Shown here one piece after another: positions 50,801 through 62,000 of a DNA stretch of 64,000 nucleotides. Under the pieces are notes generated by a model, which ran no database searches, had not been told where the DNA came from, and saw only the letters and a list, made by a program, of their open reading frames with translations. Both the position numbers and the translations under genes were made by a program. Within the stretch, counting starts at the first letter, position 1, and each line of letters begins with the position of its first letter. The DNA is from Ciona intestinalis (lineage: Eukaryota > Chordata > Ascidiacea > Phlebobranchia > Cionidae): the NCBI RefSeq assembly GCF_000224145.3, contig NC_020176.2, positions 1,488,693-1,552,692 of the forward strand, read 5' to 3'.

Positions 50801-52926
50801 ATCTGACTCAATTTTAGGCGGCAAGTCACTTTGAGCACGAACAGATGATATTTCGGCACTTTCATTTTCAACGTCTGCGTTGGGTTTGGCTTCCTGATGG
50901 GGTTCAGCCCCCTTGGTGTCACAAACCTCATTTACACCGCCCCTTATAACATCCTGTGAGACAACCTTTGAGTTATCTATCTTAGCACTCTCTGCTATCT
51001 TATCAACCATCCCATCTCTGTCTTTCTTATCACTCTCCTGCTCAGTCTGTAATTTAACCTTATGGATGTCAATATTATCACCTAACCCCTGCGCTGTGCC
51101 ATCATTTTCTTCTTCTATTGTGCTTTGAAGGATCACTTGCGAGTCCAGAGGTTCTGCGGAAGATTTGTTCACTTTTTGATCCAGAACAAGAGGAGCCTGA
51201 AATGTAAACTGGGAGTTAAATCAGGTTGTTTTACCAAAAACAACTCATGAACTTTATGTAAAATATTGGTTACAGGTGAGCGCTCGCCCCTAACCAGAAA
51301 AAAGAAATTACTATGTAACTACCATTTTGTTAGCTTGTGTCCCCACCTCCCCATGCATGATGTTTGGAATGATTCTCGAAACAAATAGTAGGCAAGATCA
51401 AATGCTACAAGATACTTTATGAACTAAAATCATACCCTTTATTTTTTTCACTACCACACCGTACCTGATTTTCTTCAGAATTAGTTTGAGCGATTTCTTC
51501 TGGTTTAGTGTCCTGCACACTTTCCACGACAGCTGACACCTCGTTGGCAGCAACTACTGGTTTAGCATCAATGGTTGCAACAACTTCTTTTTTAGGCGGC
51601 TCTTCTTCGGACTCGGATGCTGAAGAAACTGTGAAGATTTAAATCAAGTTAATTTCGTAAATCAGTTTTGGTTTTGCTCAACATCATGTAAAGACTGATT
51701 GCATACGCCATAACTTTGGGTTTGCGACATGCACCATGGTACACTGCATTACTGCTATTCTAAGCTTACTTTTTCGCCTTTCTTGTTCTGTTTTTTTACA
51801 AACAAAGTTAATGCCAAAAACCGTTGATTTTGGTTATGCTTTAAAAGTTTATTAAGTATATATATAACCTTTGTTTATATAACAGCGTTTGTAGAGAAAA
51901 ATATCCACTTACATCTATGATGTTGCTTCTGCAACATTTTTCTCTGATTTTCCAAATACTGTTTCACAAAATCATTTTCCCCAGAATTGTCACCGATCTA
52001 AAATACAACAAAACAATGATTAATGCAATTGTCTAGCACTGTAGCTTAGTGGTTTATTTGCATCGTAACCAAAAGATATCGGATTCAATGCTCAATACTA
52101 AAAAGCTAATGTTTCTTTGGGCAAAACACTTAGCGGACATTGGTAAAACCCAGTAGTGGAGTTGTAGCACCCTGGGTGTTAAAGTAATGAGCCAGCTCTA
52201 GGGAAAATTTTCATGTCCCAATATGAATCACACTGTAAGACCTCAACCTCAGAGAATAAAGAAGTAATATATATATAACATTTATATATAAATGAAAAAA
52301 CACTAAATGTTATTTACATTTGAGTTTGGTTGCACTTGATCAACTGTATCAGCGTTTCTTGCAGCTTTTTTTAATTTTTCAAGTTGAAGAGCCTAAAATT
52401 AAATGCAAAATGTAAGTGAACAAAAAAACAAACTAACTGTAGAAGCATTTCTTTTTAATTTTTTTTTGCGCACAAGATTTATTCTATAGATTACATATAT
52501 ATATATATTCAACATTCATGAACAGCTCAATAAAATATAGATTACATATACATAATAGTAATACATTACTTTTAGTTTTTACATATTCATAACACGAATG
52601 TGCTTTATTAGTTGTAAGTTCTGTAACTATGTAACCTTAGTCTTTAGTCTTGAGTATTACCAATTCCTACTCTACTGTATCTAAATATTTGATCGATTTC
52701 CTCTTGTTTCCTAATATATATTAAACATTAATAATAAACATCATCGCATTTAATATTATTATCATTCTATCACACAATAACTTACGGCTTTGAGACGTTT
52801 TATAATAGTTGCTTTCGTTCCACTGTGCGGCAAATGTCTAAGTTTACATTCATCCTTTAACTCTGAAACTTTAAATTCTTTCAACGTTTTTCCTCCTAGA
52901 GTCACTTCATCATCATTAGCGCTCAT
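41698..52926 (-). CDS. ACIN1: Acinus, splicing and apoptosis-linked RNA-binding protein
   Basis: Nuclear protein of the ASAP complex (with RNPS1 and SAP18) and exon-junction periphery. Exons: 52926-52786, 52392-52318, 51997-51913, 51628-51465, 51196-50510, 49658-49548, 49348-49277, 48936-48899, 48556-48496, 46828-46771, 46588-46476, 46091-46023, 45716-45593, 45439-45354, 45075-44878, 44309-44202, 43909-43769, 43358-43185, 42801-42723, 42581-42350, 42104-42012, 41860-41698; phases chain to 1023 residues. SAP domain at about 12-47 ([24 protein letters not shown]); KKRKWG motif; RRM-like domain from about 648 ([11 protein letters not shown]...[13 protein letters not shown]); RNPS1/SAP18-binding motif at about 871 ([20 protein letters not shown]). 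Shorter than the long human form (about 1340). The first ATG that opens the SAP frame was chosen. Confidence 0.95.
43003..43155. mobile_element. MITE copy in ACIN1 intron
   Basis: TAGAGTAGAGTAGGATGGGA at the left, ATCCAATCTTACCCCACAAA at the right; middle shortened. Confidence 0.65.
47018..47840. mobile_element. MITE copy split by the TTAA element
   Basis: Left half 47018-47070 (CCAGGGTGGGAAAGATGGGA), right half 47706-47840 (AGTAAACAAAGAACATTC to CATCTTACCCCTCAGTACTA). Confidence 0.7.
47071..47705. mobile_element. Non-autonomous TTAA-flanked (piggyBac-like) element
   Basis: Ends CACTTTTGGCGCC and GGCGCCGAAAGTG form inverted repeats matching at 12 of 13 bases, and TTAA flanks both sides (47067-47070, 47706-47709). 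It interrupts a MITE whose two halves continue on each side. No transposase frame is visible. The superfamily is inferred from the TTAA duplication. Confidence 0.75.
50025..50259. mobile_element. hAT-type MITE in ACIN1 intron
   Basis: 235 bases with perfect 15-base inverted ends CAGGCGTGCCCAACC and GGTTGGGCACGCCTG. ATATATAT flanks both sides (50017-50024 and 50260-50267), an 8-base duplication as hAT elements make, although the site is itself a TA repeat. No coding capacity. Confidence 0.8.
50510..51196 (-). other. Large acidic low-complexity exon of ACIN1
   Basis: A 229-codon exon, phase 0 both sides, rich in D, E, S, K and T with no recognisable fold. Likely a disordered linker between the SAP and RRM regions. 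It accounts for over a fifth of the protein. Confidence 0.85.
52033..52270 (+). repeat. tRNA-derived SINE in ACIN1 intron
   Basis: Starts with CTGTAGCTTAGTGGTTTATT, like a tRNA A box, then GGATTCAATGC, like a B box, then a unique body ending in AATAAAGAAGTAATATATA. The best-preserved SINE head in the window on the plus strand. Confidence 0.65.
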
Positions 52927-53399
52927 ATTTGCAATAATCGGCCCCGCAAGAGCACAAAATCAATTGCAAGATTAACGCTTTTCGCCCACGCTGATAACTC
53001 GAAGCATCAAAAGAACAATAATTCCAAAATGTTCGAAACTAACCGCTTGGTGTCCTCAGTCGTTTATTCTTGACAACAAGAGAGAAAGGATCCAACGAGA
53101 TTAAACCATAGTTTGCTTTTACATGGGTTTGGTCCGTGTGTAATGGCAATGGCAAATGGTTATACCAGTCCAAATCAATGCAATGAAAACGAATAAGTTA
53201 TATACTTGCTAACCCGTAAAGAGCATGTGGTGCATAAGGTAGGATGCCCGTGTTATATGTCATTCAGTCATTTAACACAATACTAAATGGCATATTTTAC
53301 GAGACCCGTAAATAACTTTTTTGTAAATTCTATAGTGTAGCGTTGCTCTGCATTAATTATGTTTTCAATAATGCCTATTACGCCAAGTGTCCTATGCCT

Positions 53400-53582
53400 A
53401 TAGTACTATGGGGTAAGATGGGATAACGTTAGAACCTAAATCCCATAATTTGGAATCGTAATTTGAACAAATACCAACGCTCTTTTATGGCCGTCGGAAT
53501 ACGTGATAGAATTTTGTAAATATCCTTTAAAGACGAAAAAGGAAAAAAAGACCTGTTTCATCTTACCCCACCAACCCTATTA
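53400..53582. mobile_element. MITE copy, intergenic
   Basis: AGTACTATGGGGTAAGATGG at the left, TTCATCTTACCCCACCAACC at the right. Confidence 0.75.
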
Positions 53583-54059
53583 GTATATTGGTAAGAAATT
53601 GTTTTGGCAATAACCGAATATATACTTCGACGTATATTGTACTACCGATGCCTATAATCGTCTTTGGCGATTACGAATACATGATTCTTTATTAAATTAA
53701 ATGCGCTTAATATGTACTGTGAAATTATGGTGAAGCTTAATACCATGCATGGCCATGGTCGAAAAAACTCCATTTTGCTGAAATAACAAAAGCGATATAC
53801 CAGCATATGTATACGAAAACATCTTTAGCGATGAATAAAACCCCAATAGAACACCGACAAAGGTTGTTTTAATGACACAGTGGCTCTACCGTTTTCATAA
53901 ACCAATGTAAATTTTTTATTACAGATCATATTTTTATACTTGCCATTTTGAACCCACCGGTAAGCGTATATAATACGCCAGCAGTTACTTATAAATAATT
54001 CTCTTTTATAAACTGGATGCCACTCATAGTTAAAACCGTGGCTATAAATGGATAATACT

Positions 54060-54285
54060 GTCTTTGTGGGCGTGTGTGTCCTTGGGCGAGACACTTAACG
54101 GCCATTGCTCCAACCCAGTGGTCACTAATAGGATGTTCGATTTGTCAGCGATATAGAAAAACACAATTACCCACAAAGTTACATACGTTTAAACTCGTAA
54201 GCTCGCGCGATATGTATAAAATAGTACACGCGATGTGTGTTATAACGACTGTCTTTTTATTTGCCCACCCACGCGAGTAAAAATC
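54060..54285 (+). repeat. 5'-truncated SINE
   Basis: Begins at CTTGGGCGAGACACTTAACG, then the CAACCCAGTGGTCACTAATA body, and ends with the TGTTATAACGACTGTC tail. No tRNA-like head. Confidence 0.5.
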
Positions 54286-56085
54286 TTTTTTTCAATTATT
54301 TTATGAGATATAATGTATAAAAAGTTGGCCGTTTTAAAAAATAACGTTATCAGCTGGTAAAAATGCTTTTACAAAGTAGCACCTGCGACAACGGGCAATT
54401 TCTTTATCCCGCTCCCATAATAAAGTAATGTGCGGAGTGGTTTATAGCACTTGCTGCCAACTTGAATCAAGAGTAAACGTTTTTTTTTTGTGGTCTAACC
54501 TTTACTTGGAATGTGCTGTTTTTGTGTTCCAGTTTTATATAGCAAATTCAATTGTGGAAATGAGGCGCTGATTTAATTTAAAGCGGTTATTATCGAAAAG
54601 TAACCTTTAATATTAAACAGCAACCTGGGAGTCGCGATTTTTACAATTCTTCTTATTTGTAAGTTCCAATCCGTTGATCACCTACGTCATGTATATGCCA
54701 GCTGGGATAAGACTAATAAGGTATTGGTAAATAGTGAGCGGCTTAGGACGATACAATAGACACCACAATCGAATTATGTAAAAGAGGCACTTGTATTGCG
54801 TAACGACTGGTTTGAACCGTTGCCAATGGTAACTCGGTAACTACTTTCGCCTGATGGTTTATTTGTTCATGCTTATTTGTAAATGGGCCACTGGACAGCA
54901 ATATATAGAGAGTGACGCGTAAAAGAATAAGCAGCAGCGCGTCAGTGCTTTTAAACTTAATTGCTGATTTACGTGTTTAATTGGACTTAGAACAAGCGCG
55001 CGCATAAAGTACTATAAACGTTATTCTTTGAAAGGAAGTCGTATTTGTAGAACATAGCATACAAAAGTAATGTTTTTCAATTTAAAGTGTGCTGTTTTAG
55101 GTTTTTTTTTTCGAAGGCGAAGAATAAAGAAATGTTGTTAAGGCGCCACTGATCGCTGTGACATCACAAAGCAGATTAAATTTACTGCAAGGCGTAAACA
55201 CGCGTGCACTAACGCTGCGTCTTTCCTCGATTTATTTTATAAACCTTTATTGATAGTGAACATAGCTTATAGAACAGGCTACACGACAAGCTGCAAGAGC
55301 GGTGCTGACGACACTCGGATAATCTGACAGTGGTATTTCTTTTACTCAGTGCAAGGTTAATTAAAGTTAAAGCAACGTTAGGTTAGTTTATTAAACTTTA
55401 CTAATAGGTTATGGCCTTGCGTAACTTTTCAAACGTTTGTAGTTAAAGGAAATGTGGTTAAATTGAAGTTGAGCTTTCATCGTTCGTTAAGTTCGACCCG
55501 CTTGTTTAGTTCGATGTACTTCAAATCTTTCCCTTTCACATAAGTAGGCATGCGGTTTGTTTGGACAGTATACGAACGCTAGTTTTTCTTGTGGTTCTTT
55601 ATACAATCCTCACGTACAAGAACACGATGTTATTACGCGCATAAAGCATATATTGTTCGAAGTTTTACGATTTAAAATTTCATTTGGCTAACTGTATAAC
55701 TGGTTTACAGGAATTTGATCCCTAACAGTTGTATTAATCGACAAATTAGGACTTTAGTTTTAACAATTGCGAATCTGTAATTACAGCCAAGTTAATGTTC
55801 TCGTCGAGTTGATAAAACAGACGATTTTTTCTCGAAACTGTCTGTGAAAGCCGACCTTGCTTTGTACTGTAATGGTCCTGGCGAACAAACGAACAGAGAA
55901 TGAATACGTAAGTTCTTTTCATTGTTATGCTTTCAAACAAATTGTCGGTTTTGATGAGTCTCTAATTGCCTTGGTAACTTTGTCGCGTAAATTTTGCCTT
56001 GCCAATCATTTGCAAAATTACAGCAGAAAAAAATACCGAACAATATCGCGAAAAAATTTTACATGACAGCAGGTCTAACAGTCAG

Positions 56086-59000
56086 ATGATCATGAACGAC
56101 AGCAAGGACGACATGCAGAGAAATAAAGGTCGACGGGAATTGTTCGGTTTAACCCAAGCAATTCGGGAAAAGGCATTTCAATCAACTTTTCCAACTTCAG
56201 AAAATTCGCGAGAACACAAAAACGAACAATCAACCCCAAATAAGGTACGTAAATAATTCTTTGAATGTTCTTCGTTTACTACTAAATGGGACGAGAAAAT
56301 AGAGCTAAAAAGTGTCCCATCTTCCCCCACCCTACTGTATATGTATATATATGCTATTAGTATATTGAGACATTCAGGCTGTAAACGTGAAGGAAGCCGT
56401 GCATGTTCGGAATTGATAAGATGGGAGGATTATTAAAGGGAGTAGATATTAAGTTAATGAAGTAGTGAGAACAGAATGAATTATCTAGCATTAATATGAA
56501 CTAACATATTTATCCTCGTACAATGGTGGGAAAACGACAATCGCCTTATCACGATTGTTCTATTTAATATATATAGCATAGGATTGGGGAAGATGGTAAA
56601 TCTTTTAATAATATTTTTTCGTCCCATTTTGTAGTAAACAAAGAACATTTAAAGAATAATAAAACCCCCTTCCCATAACTCCAATAGACTGTTGTTAATT
56701 GTTTGAAATACGTTTAGGATATTTGATCACTATATGTGCTAAGGGTATCCCGTCTTCCCCCAACCTACTATACCTCTTGCCCTCTTACCAATCCCAACTT
56801 TATAAATAATACAACATACCGAATATAAAATGTTCAATGACAAAACCCTTTCCTACATATATACTCTACCGCTGTGTTTTGTGTTTAACTAACATTATAG
56901 ACGTATAGACATATATAGTCTAACCAAGTTTTGTTTGGGTTTTTTTAGTCTGTGAAAGGAAATAGCCGACCAACTATTGAGGAAAGACTCCGGAATTTGT
57001 TCAACAGTGATGCCGAAGGTCCAGAGGAAATAAAAAGCAAGGTGAAACACTGCGGAATTATGTCTTATAAAATACTAATTTTCTTGTGGTTTACTGTATT
57101 TGATTTTACAAGTCTGATGCTTATTATACATTTGTAAACTAATAATTATAGAGTAGTAAATAAAAACAACTGCTAATGCCACAACAAAAGAATAAAGTTT
57201 CACGCATACAAATGTATATAGCAATAGGCTATATGTCTATATTTATTATGAAGCTTGTGGCATTAAAATCAAATATCAACAAAATTTGCTTCATTCTTTG
57301 GTATCTGCATTTATACTCGCCCGCATTTAAACCCAGTCTTTTTAATCTAATGTGGTGTATATACAGTCAACCACACGCGGCCCGGCTTCGCGACTAAAAA
57401 GCAAGAGATCGGCTTCTAGTGCTGGACCTGTACAACGGCATGCCAGCTTAAAGGTTGAACAACACACCAAGAACGGATCAGACCAAGTAAGAAACGTTTT
57501 AACTCATTTTTTACATTTAAGAAGTATAGAGAATGTGTATGATTCGAAAATCAGTTTAACTTGTCAAAACACACTTATAGTACTGTGGGGTAAGATACGA
57601 TACGTTTAACAAAAGTAGCCCATATTTCCTGATGGTGTTTTAAGCAATCAACAACATTTTTTTATAGTGGTTAGGCCATATACCAGTATATAAATGTTCT
57701 TTTTTGGTACCAAACGGGACAAGTATAAACTGAAAATCTTTCCCTACGTACTATATGTGAATGCGGTCGTTGTTGATTTTTCTCGAACGTAAAAAATACC
57801 TTTTCAAACCGACGCATGAAACAAAATGCTATATGCGACATATTGCTAAGTTGCGTTCACTTTTTATTAAACTTCGTTAATTTTTAATAAATTTCAAATA
57901 CACAACTTAGATGCCAAAGCAGAAGCTTGCCCCAATTCAATACTCCGCCCATCAAGTACATGCAAATGTAATACAACATAAGCTATATAACAATCAAACG
58001 CAAGTTTCCGAGGCTCAAGTTATTTCTCCCGCTAGAAGGTGCAAGAGCGCAGTTCCGTCTTTTTTTTACGATGACGGGCAGGTATGCAAATATTGTATGT
58101 AATGTAATTACAAGTCCAATGTATTGTTAACAAGGCAACTTCAAAAGTTATATAACACGGGTGTCATGTTATATTAGTAGTGATATATTATTGTCTTGTT
58201 AGCTTTATGGGCGATTGTTTATACCGCTTCGGTGACAGTTTAGACAACCCATTACTTAGTGACAGCTGCGGATTGGAGAAATTACCTCAAATATTTCGGC
58301 TAAGAAACCACAATCCTACAAACAATGCTTGTGGTAATACTGAGCTCTGAACCCTCTATCCCGTGGTTACCAAATACATCGGGCATAACTCCTATATATT
58401 ATACAGTATAGCCTACACATATAGTACTGGGGTTAACAACACTGTTTTGGTGTCGCGGGGCTTCGGTTACATAATTCTGTAAATATTCTTTGTTTACTAC
58501 CAAATGAAACGAAAAAAGAAACAAATGACAAAGAAACAAAAGACATCATCTCATCTCATCTTTCGTCTCATCTTACCCGACCTCACTATATCTTTTATTT
58601 CAGCAACCTGTTTGGGAGCGGAAATCTACATCTAGAAGCAGAGACTCGTCGTTCGAACAGCAGAAAGAAACTGCTGACATGAAGAACCGAAGTGCGTTTG
58701 AGTTGGATCGTAACCGAAACTACTTTGATAATACGAGAACAAGGCCCGTCATGACCAGATCTTTGTGCCTGTATCCTGAAACTAAAGAAAATCGAAAAAG
58801 TATCAACTTGCCAGCGCATGTAGCGAACGCAGTGACCATATCTACGCCTCAGCAAACATCCATGTTACATTCGACGCCGAAAAACAACCGCAATTCAAGA
58901 CATTTTATTAAACCGTCTCAAGAAGTTTCAATATTAGTAGACAATTTGAATCACGTTTCAACGCAACAGCCCAACAAGCAAACCAATACCAGGCGTTGTA

Positions 59001-62000
59001 TAACTCCATCCCCTGGCCTGCAAAAGCACTATCTTGAAGTTTCAGCACCCAAAAACTGCTTCAGTGCAGAGAAAATAAATGAAAAACTCGAAAATCAAAC
59101 CCTAGTTGTTTCTTCTCCAAAACCCCAAGCCAACACCCCGACCCGGGATTATTATCCACAACAAAACTTTAGTTTTCGTCGAGCGGTTCACCATTCAGTC
59201 AGCAGTATTTCTGATGCTGGTATACTGGATGCAAAGTTACCATACTCTGCTGTTGTTGAAAAGGGCCAAAGGAAAAGTGACGACCGGGACAGTGGTACAG
59301 TGCTTGAAGGAGAGGCGTCCGTTCTAGATTTCAACTCATCGCTTTTGAGCGAGGATGACGATATATGTGATGTCAACAAAAACACTCTCAAAAACTCATC
59401 GTTTGTGTCACGAAGCAGCACACCAACGCTTCCACCTTTGTCACCGGACGAGAATGAAAACCATGATGTATTTAGACCTCACTTTAACATTCCAGGCAAA
59501 CTTACAACTCCTGTAAATGCTGCACGAACTTCGGTGTCGTCGAGTAAAAAGACGAAAAGCGGGGGATCAGGTAAAATGATCTACATTATTTTAGAAATTA
59601 CGTATTATATTCTGGGTGAGATTATATAGTACGCCAAAGGGCTTGAGGATTAGGACATGGTTGGCTCATTACACTAATACACTACACATTCCAACGTGTT
59701 AAGCGTGTCTGCATCTATAACTTAAAGTGTTATCCATACGTGGCAACTTGTAAGCGGATGCGAAGTTTGTGACACAGAACACTCGTGTTATAACGACTGT
59801 CGTTGTCCGGCCACGCGAGAATAAATAAATAACATCGATTTATATAGCTATAACTTTTATGTTAATGCAGTGAAAAGTGACGAAAACAAACTTTCGGTCA
59901 GTTCCGGTCACAGCATAAATAAGAGCAAGTCAAACGATTGGAAAATGGAATCTACAAAAACTCCCATAAAGGTATTTTCTAACCGGCTCTAAAAACGAAC
60001 AGTTTTAATATATTTATATGACAAAGCTGTTGAGTTTATTACACCATAATAACAGGTAGTATCCAGCAAAGTGACGAAACGATCGTTAGCTTCAGCTCGT
60101 CCCCCACTTGGTGCTAACCAAAGACAAATGAAAGATAAACAGAATCGACGATTTGTGGACAGTGACGCTACTGAAGAATCTCAACAAAGAATTTTATATC
60201 ATGCTCAAGCAAGAACACATATTTTCAGGTAAAACCACGAATAAATGAATCAAAAAGATTAAAACCGAAGAATGAATCAAAGAGATGGTTTTAATAATTT
60301 CGAATGAATAAATAAATACACTTATTAGGAACCTGCTATCCTGTGCTTACCGTCACGTGAGCGTCTATAGCCACTAAGCCACGGATCCGCATAAATTTAT
60401 TATTCCAAACACATGATACAGTGAATTGTTGTTTTAAAATATATTTTGAATACACTTCGTGTATATCCTCGGGTGATGTACGTCATACATACGTATGGTA
60501 TATCCTACACAGATTAATACGCGGTTGTGTTTAAAACCCACTCAACCTACAAATCCTTTATTTAGTTGCGGATCATACCAAACAGCCACGTTGTCGTATA
60601 TTTTTCTATGCGTTTACTAAATAGCACTTCATTTAAAAATCAAATTTTATCAATTATGCACGAAGAGTTATTTACAATGGAAAATATTGGACACCTTTTC
60701 ATTCTATTTATCCGTCTCATTTGGTAGTAAATAAAGAACATTTAAAGTATTATAAAACCGTATCCTCGCGACTCCCATAGACCGTTGTTTATTGTTTAAA
60801 ACACGATCAGAATATTTAGATATTATATGTACTAAATGTGACCCGTCTTCCCTACCCTTTATGCATCTGAAATAGGATAACACAGTTGATGAACAAGAAA
60901 CTTAAATCAGTTATATAAGACTGGCTGCGAAACTAAACCTACGTCTTGCAGTAGAAAGTGTTATGCTGTAACATTATTACATTTATATGCAGGCATTCCT
61001 TTGCTAATGCGGATCGCACAGATGTGGAGACCTCTAGTGTACGTTCATTGACAACAACCAGCGTATGTAGCAGCAGCATTATGCGGAGGTCTGGGAACAG
61101 ACGACATTTGCGGAAACGAATGACTGATGACAAGTACTCCCGCGAAATTAGGTTTGTTGCAATTATGATATTAGATGTAACGTTAATGCATGCAAAACTT
61201 AATTTAAAGAAAGGTAGCACTGTAGAGTAAGAGGGAATACCTTCAACATCTATATGTCTCATATTTTCTGATGGTGGTTGAACAACTAACATCGATGTTT
61301 TTAAGTCGTAGGAATATAATTTATAATTCTGTAAATATTCTTTGTTTACTACCAAATATAGGACGCTAAAACACAATAAAAACAATGCCCATCTTACCCT
61401 TTACTATAGAAAACAGTATTTACTATTTCTGTTTCGTAGAAGAGTTATAACTTTCGCTCGTTTTCATTGAAACATATAGCATACGTCTCAGATCTCACAT
61501 ATTTCTTAGTAACGATCAAACCAATTAAAATGCGTGCCCATTAAATTAGGGGATGAGGGCTCTTTCGCATTTTAATAGCGTTTTCAGTTTGAAAAAACAA
61601 GCGTTGACACCTTTTGTTTTCCCTAATATTCTATTGAATATAAGTACACGAAGTTAAAATTGGTGTGAAACTGATAGAATAAAGTGAGACGTCTGAAATA
61701 TAATTCGTATAGGCAGGGAGGTGTATAATGAAATTATACAAGACAGTGAAGCAATTACGCTGAACTAAACGTGGCACGATGAAATCAGGTGTAAAATCGG
61801 GAACTAAAATCGACACGATATATTGTGCAGGGTAGATTATAAGACTAAGTTTTTGACAAAGACTTATAGTAATTTACAATATGCATGGTTTCTTAGACTG
61901 TTGTTCATATATATATAGACCATACACTACACTTACAGCTTTAATTAGGAATTAGTAAATTTTTTATCAATATTACTGTAGTGGGGTAAAATGAGACATG

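Larger units (their letters stand above)
52927..56085. other. Divergent intergenic region between ACIN1 and the plus-strand gene
   Basis: Contains a MITE (53400-53582) and a SINE (54060-54285). A possible 5' exon at 55872-55907 (short frame followed by GTAAGT) may belong to the plus-strand gene, but it does not join the next exon in frame as coding. No other gene seen. Confidence 0.5.

Noticed and set aside
52786..52926. Apparent frameshift in the SAP exon of ACIN1
   Set aside because: A recount of the T run near 52798-52801 gave four bases; the exon is 141 bases and stays in frame through KRLKA.
55872..55907. Short ATG frame followed by a GTAAGT donor upstream of the plus-strand gene
   Set aside because: It would enter the next plausible exon out of frame and stop. 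At best it is a non-coding first exon.
60939..61385. 148-codon minus-strand frame
   Set aside because: Antisense to exon 60993-61151 of the plus-strand gene and extending into a MITE copy.
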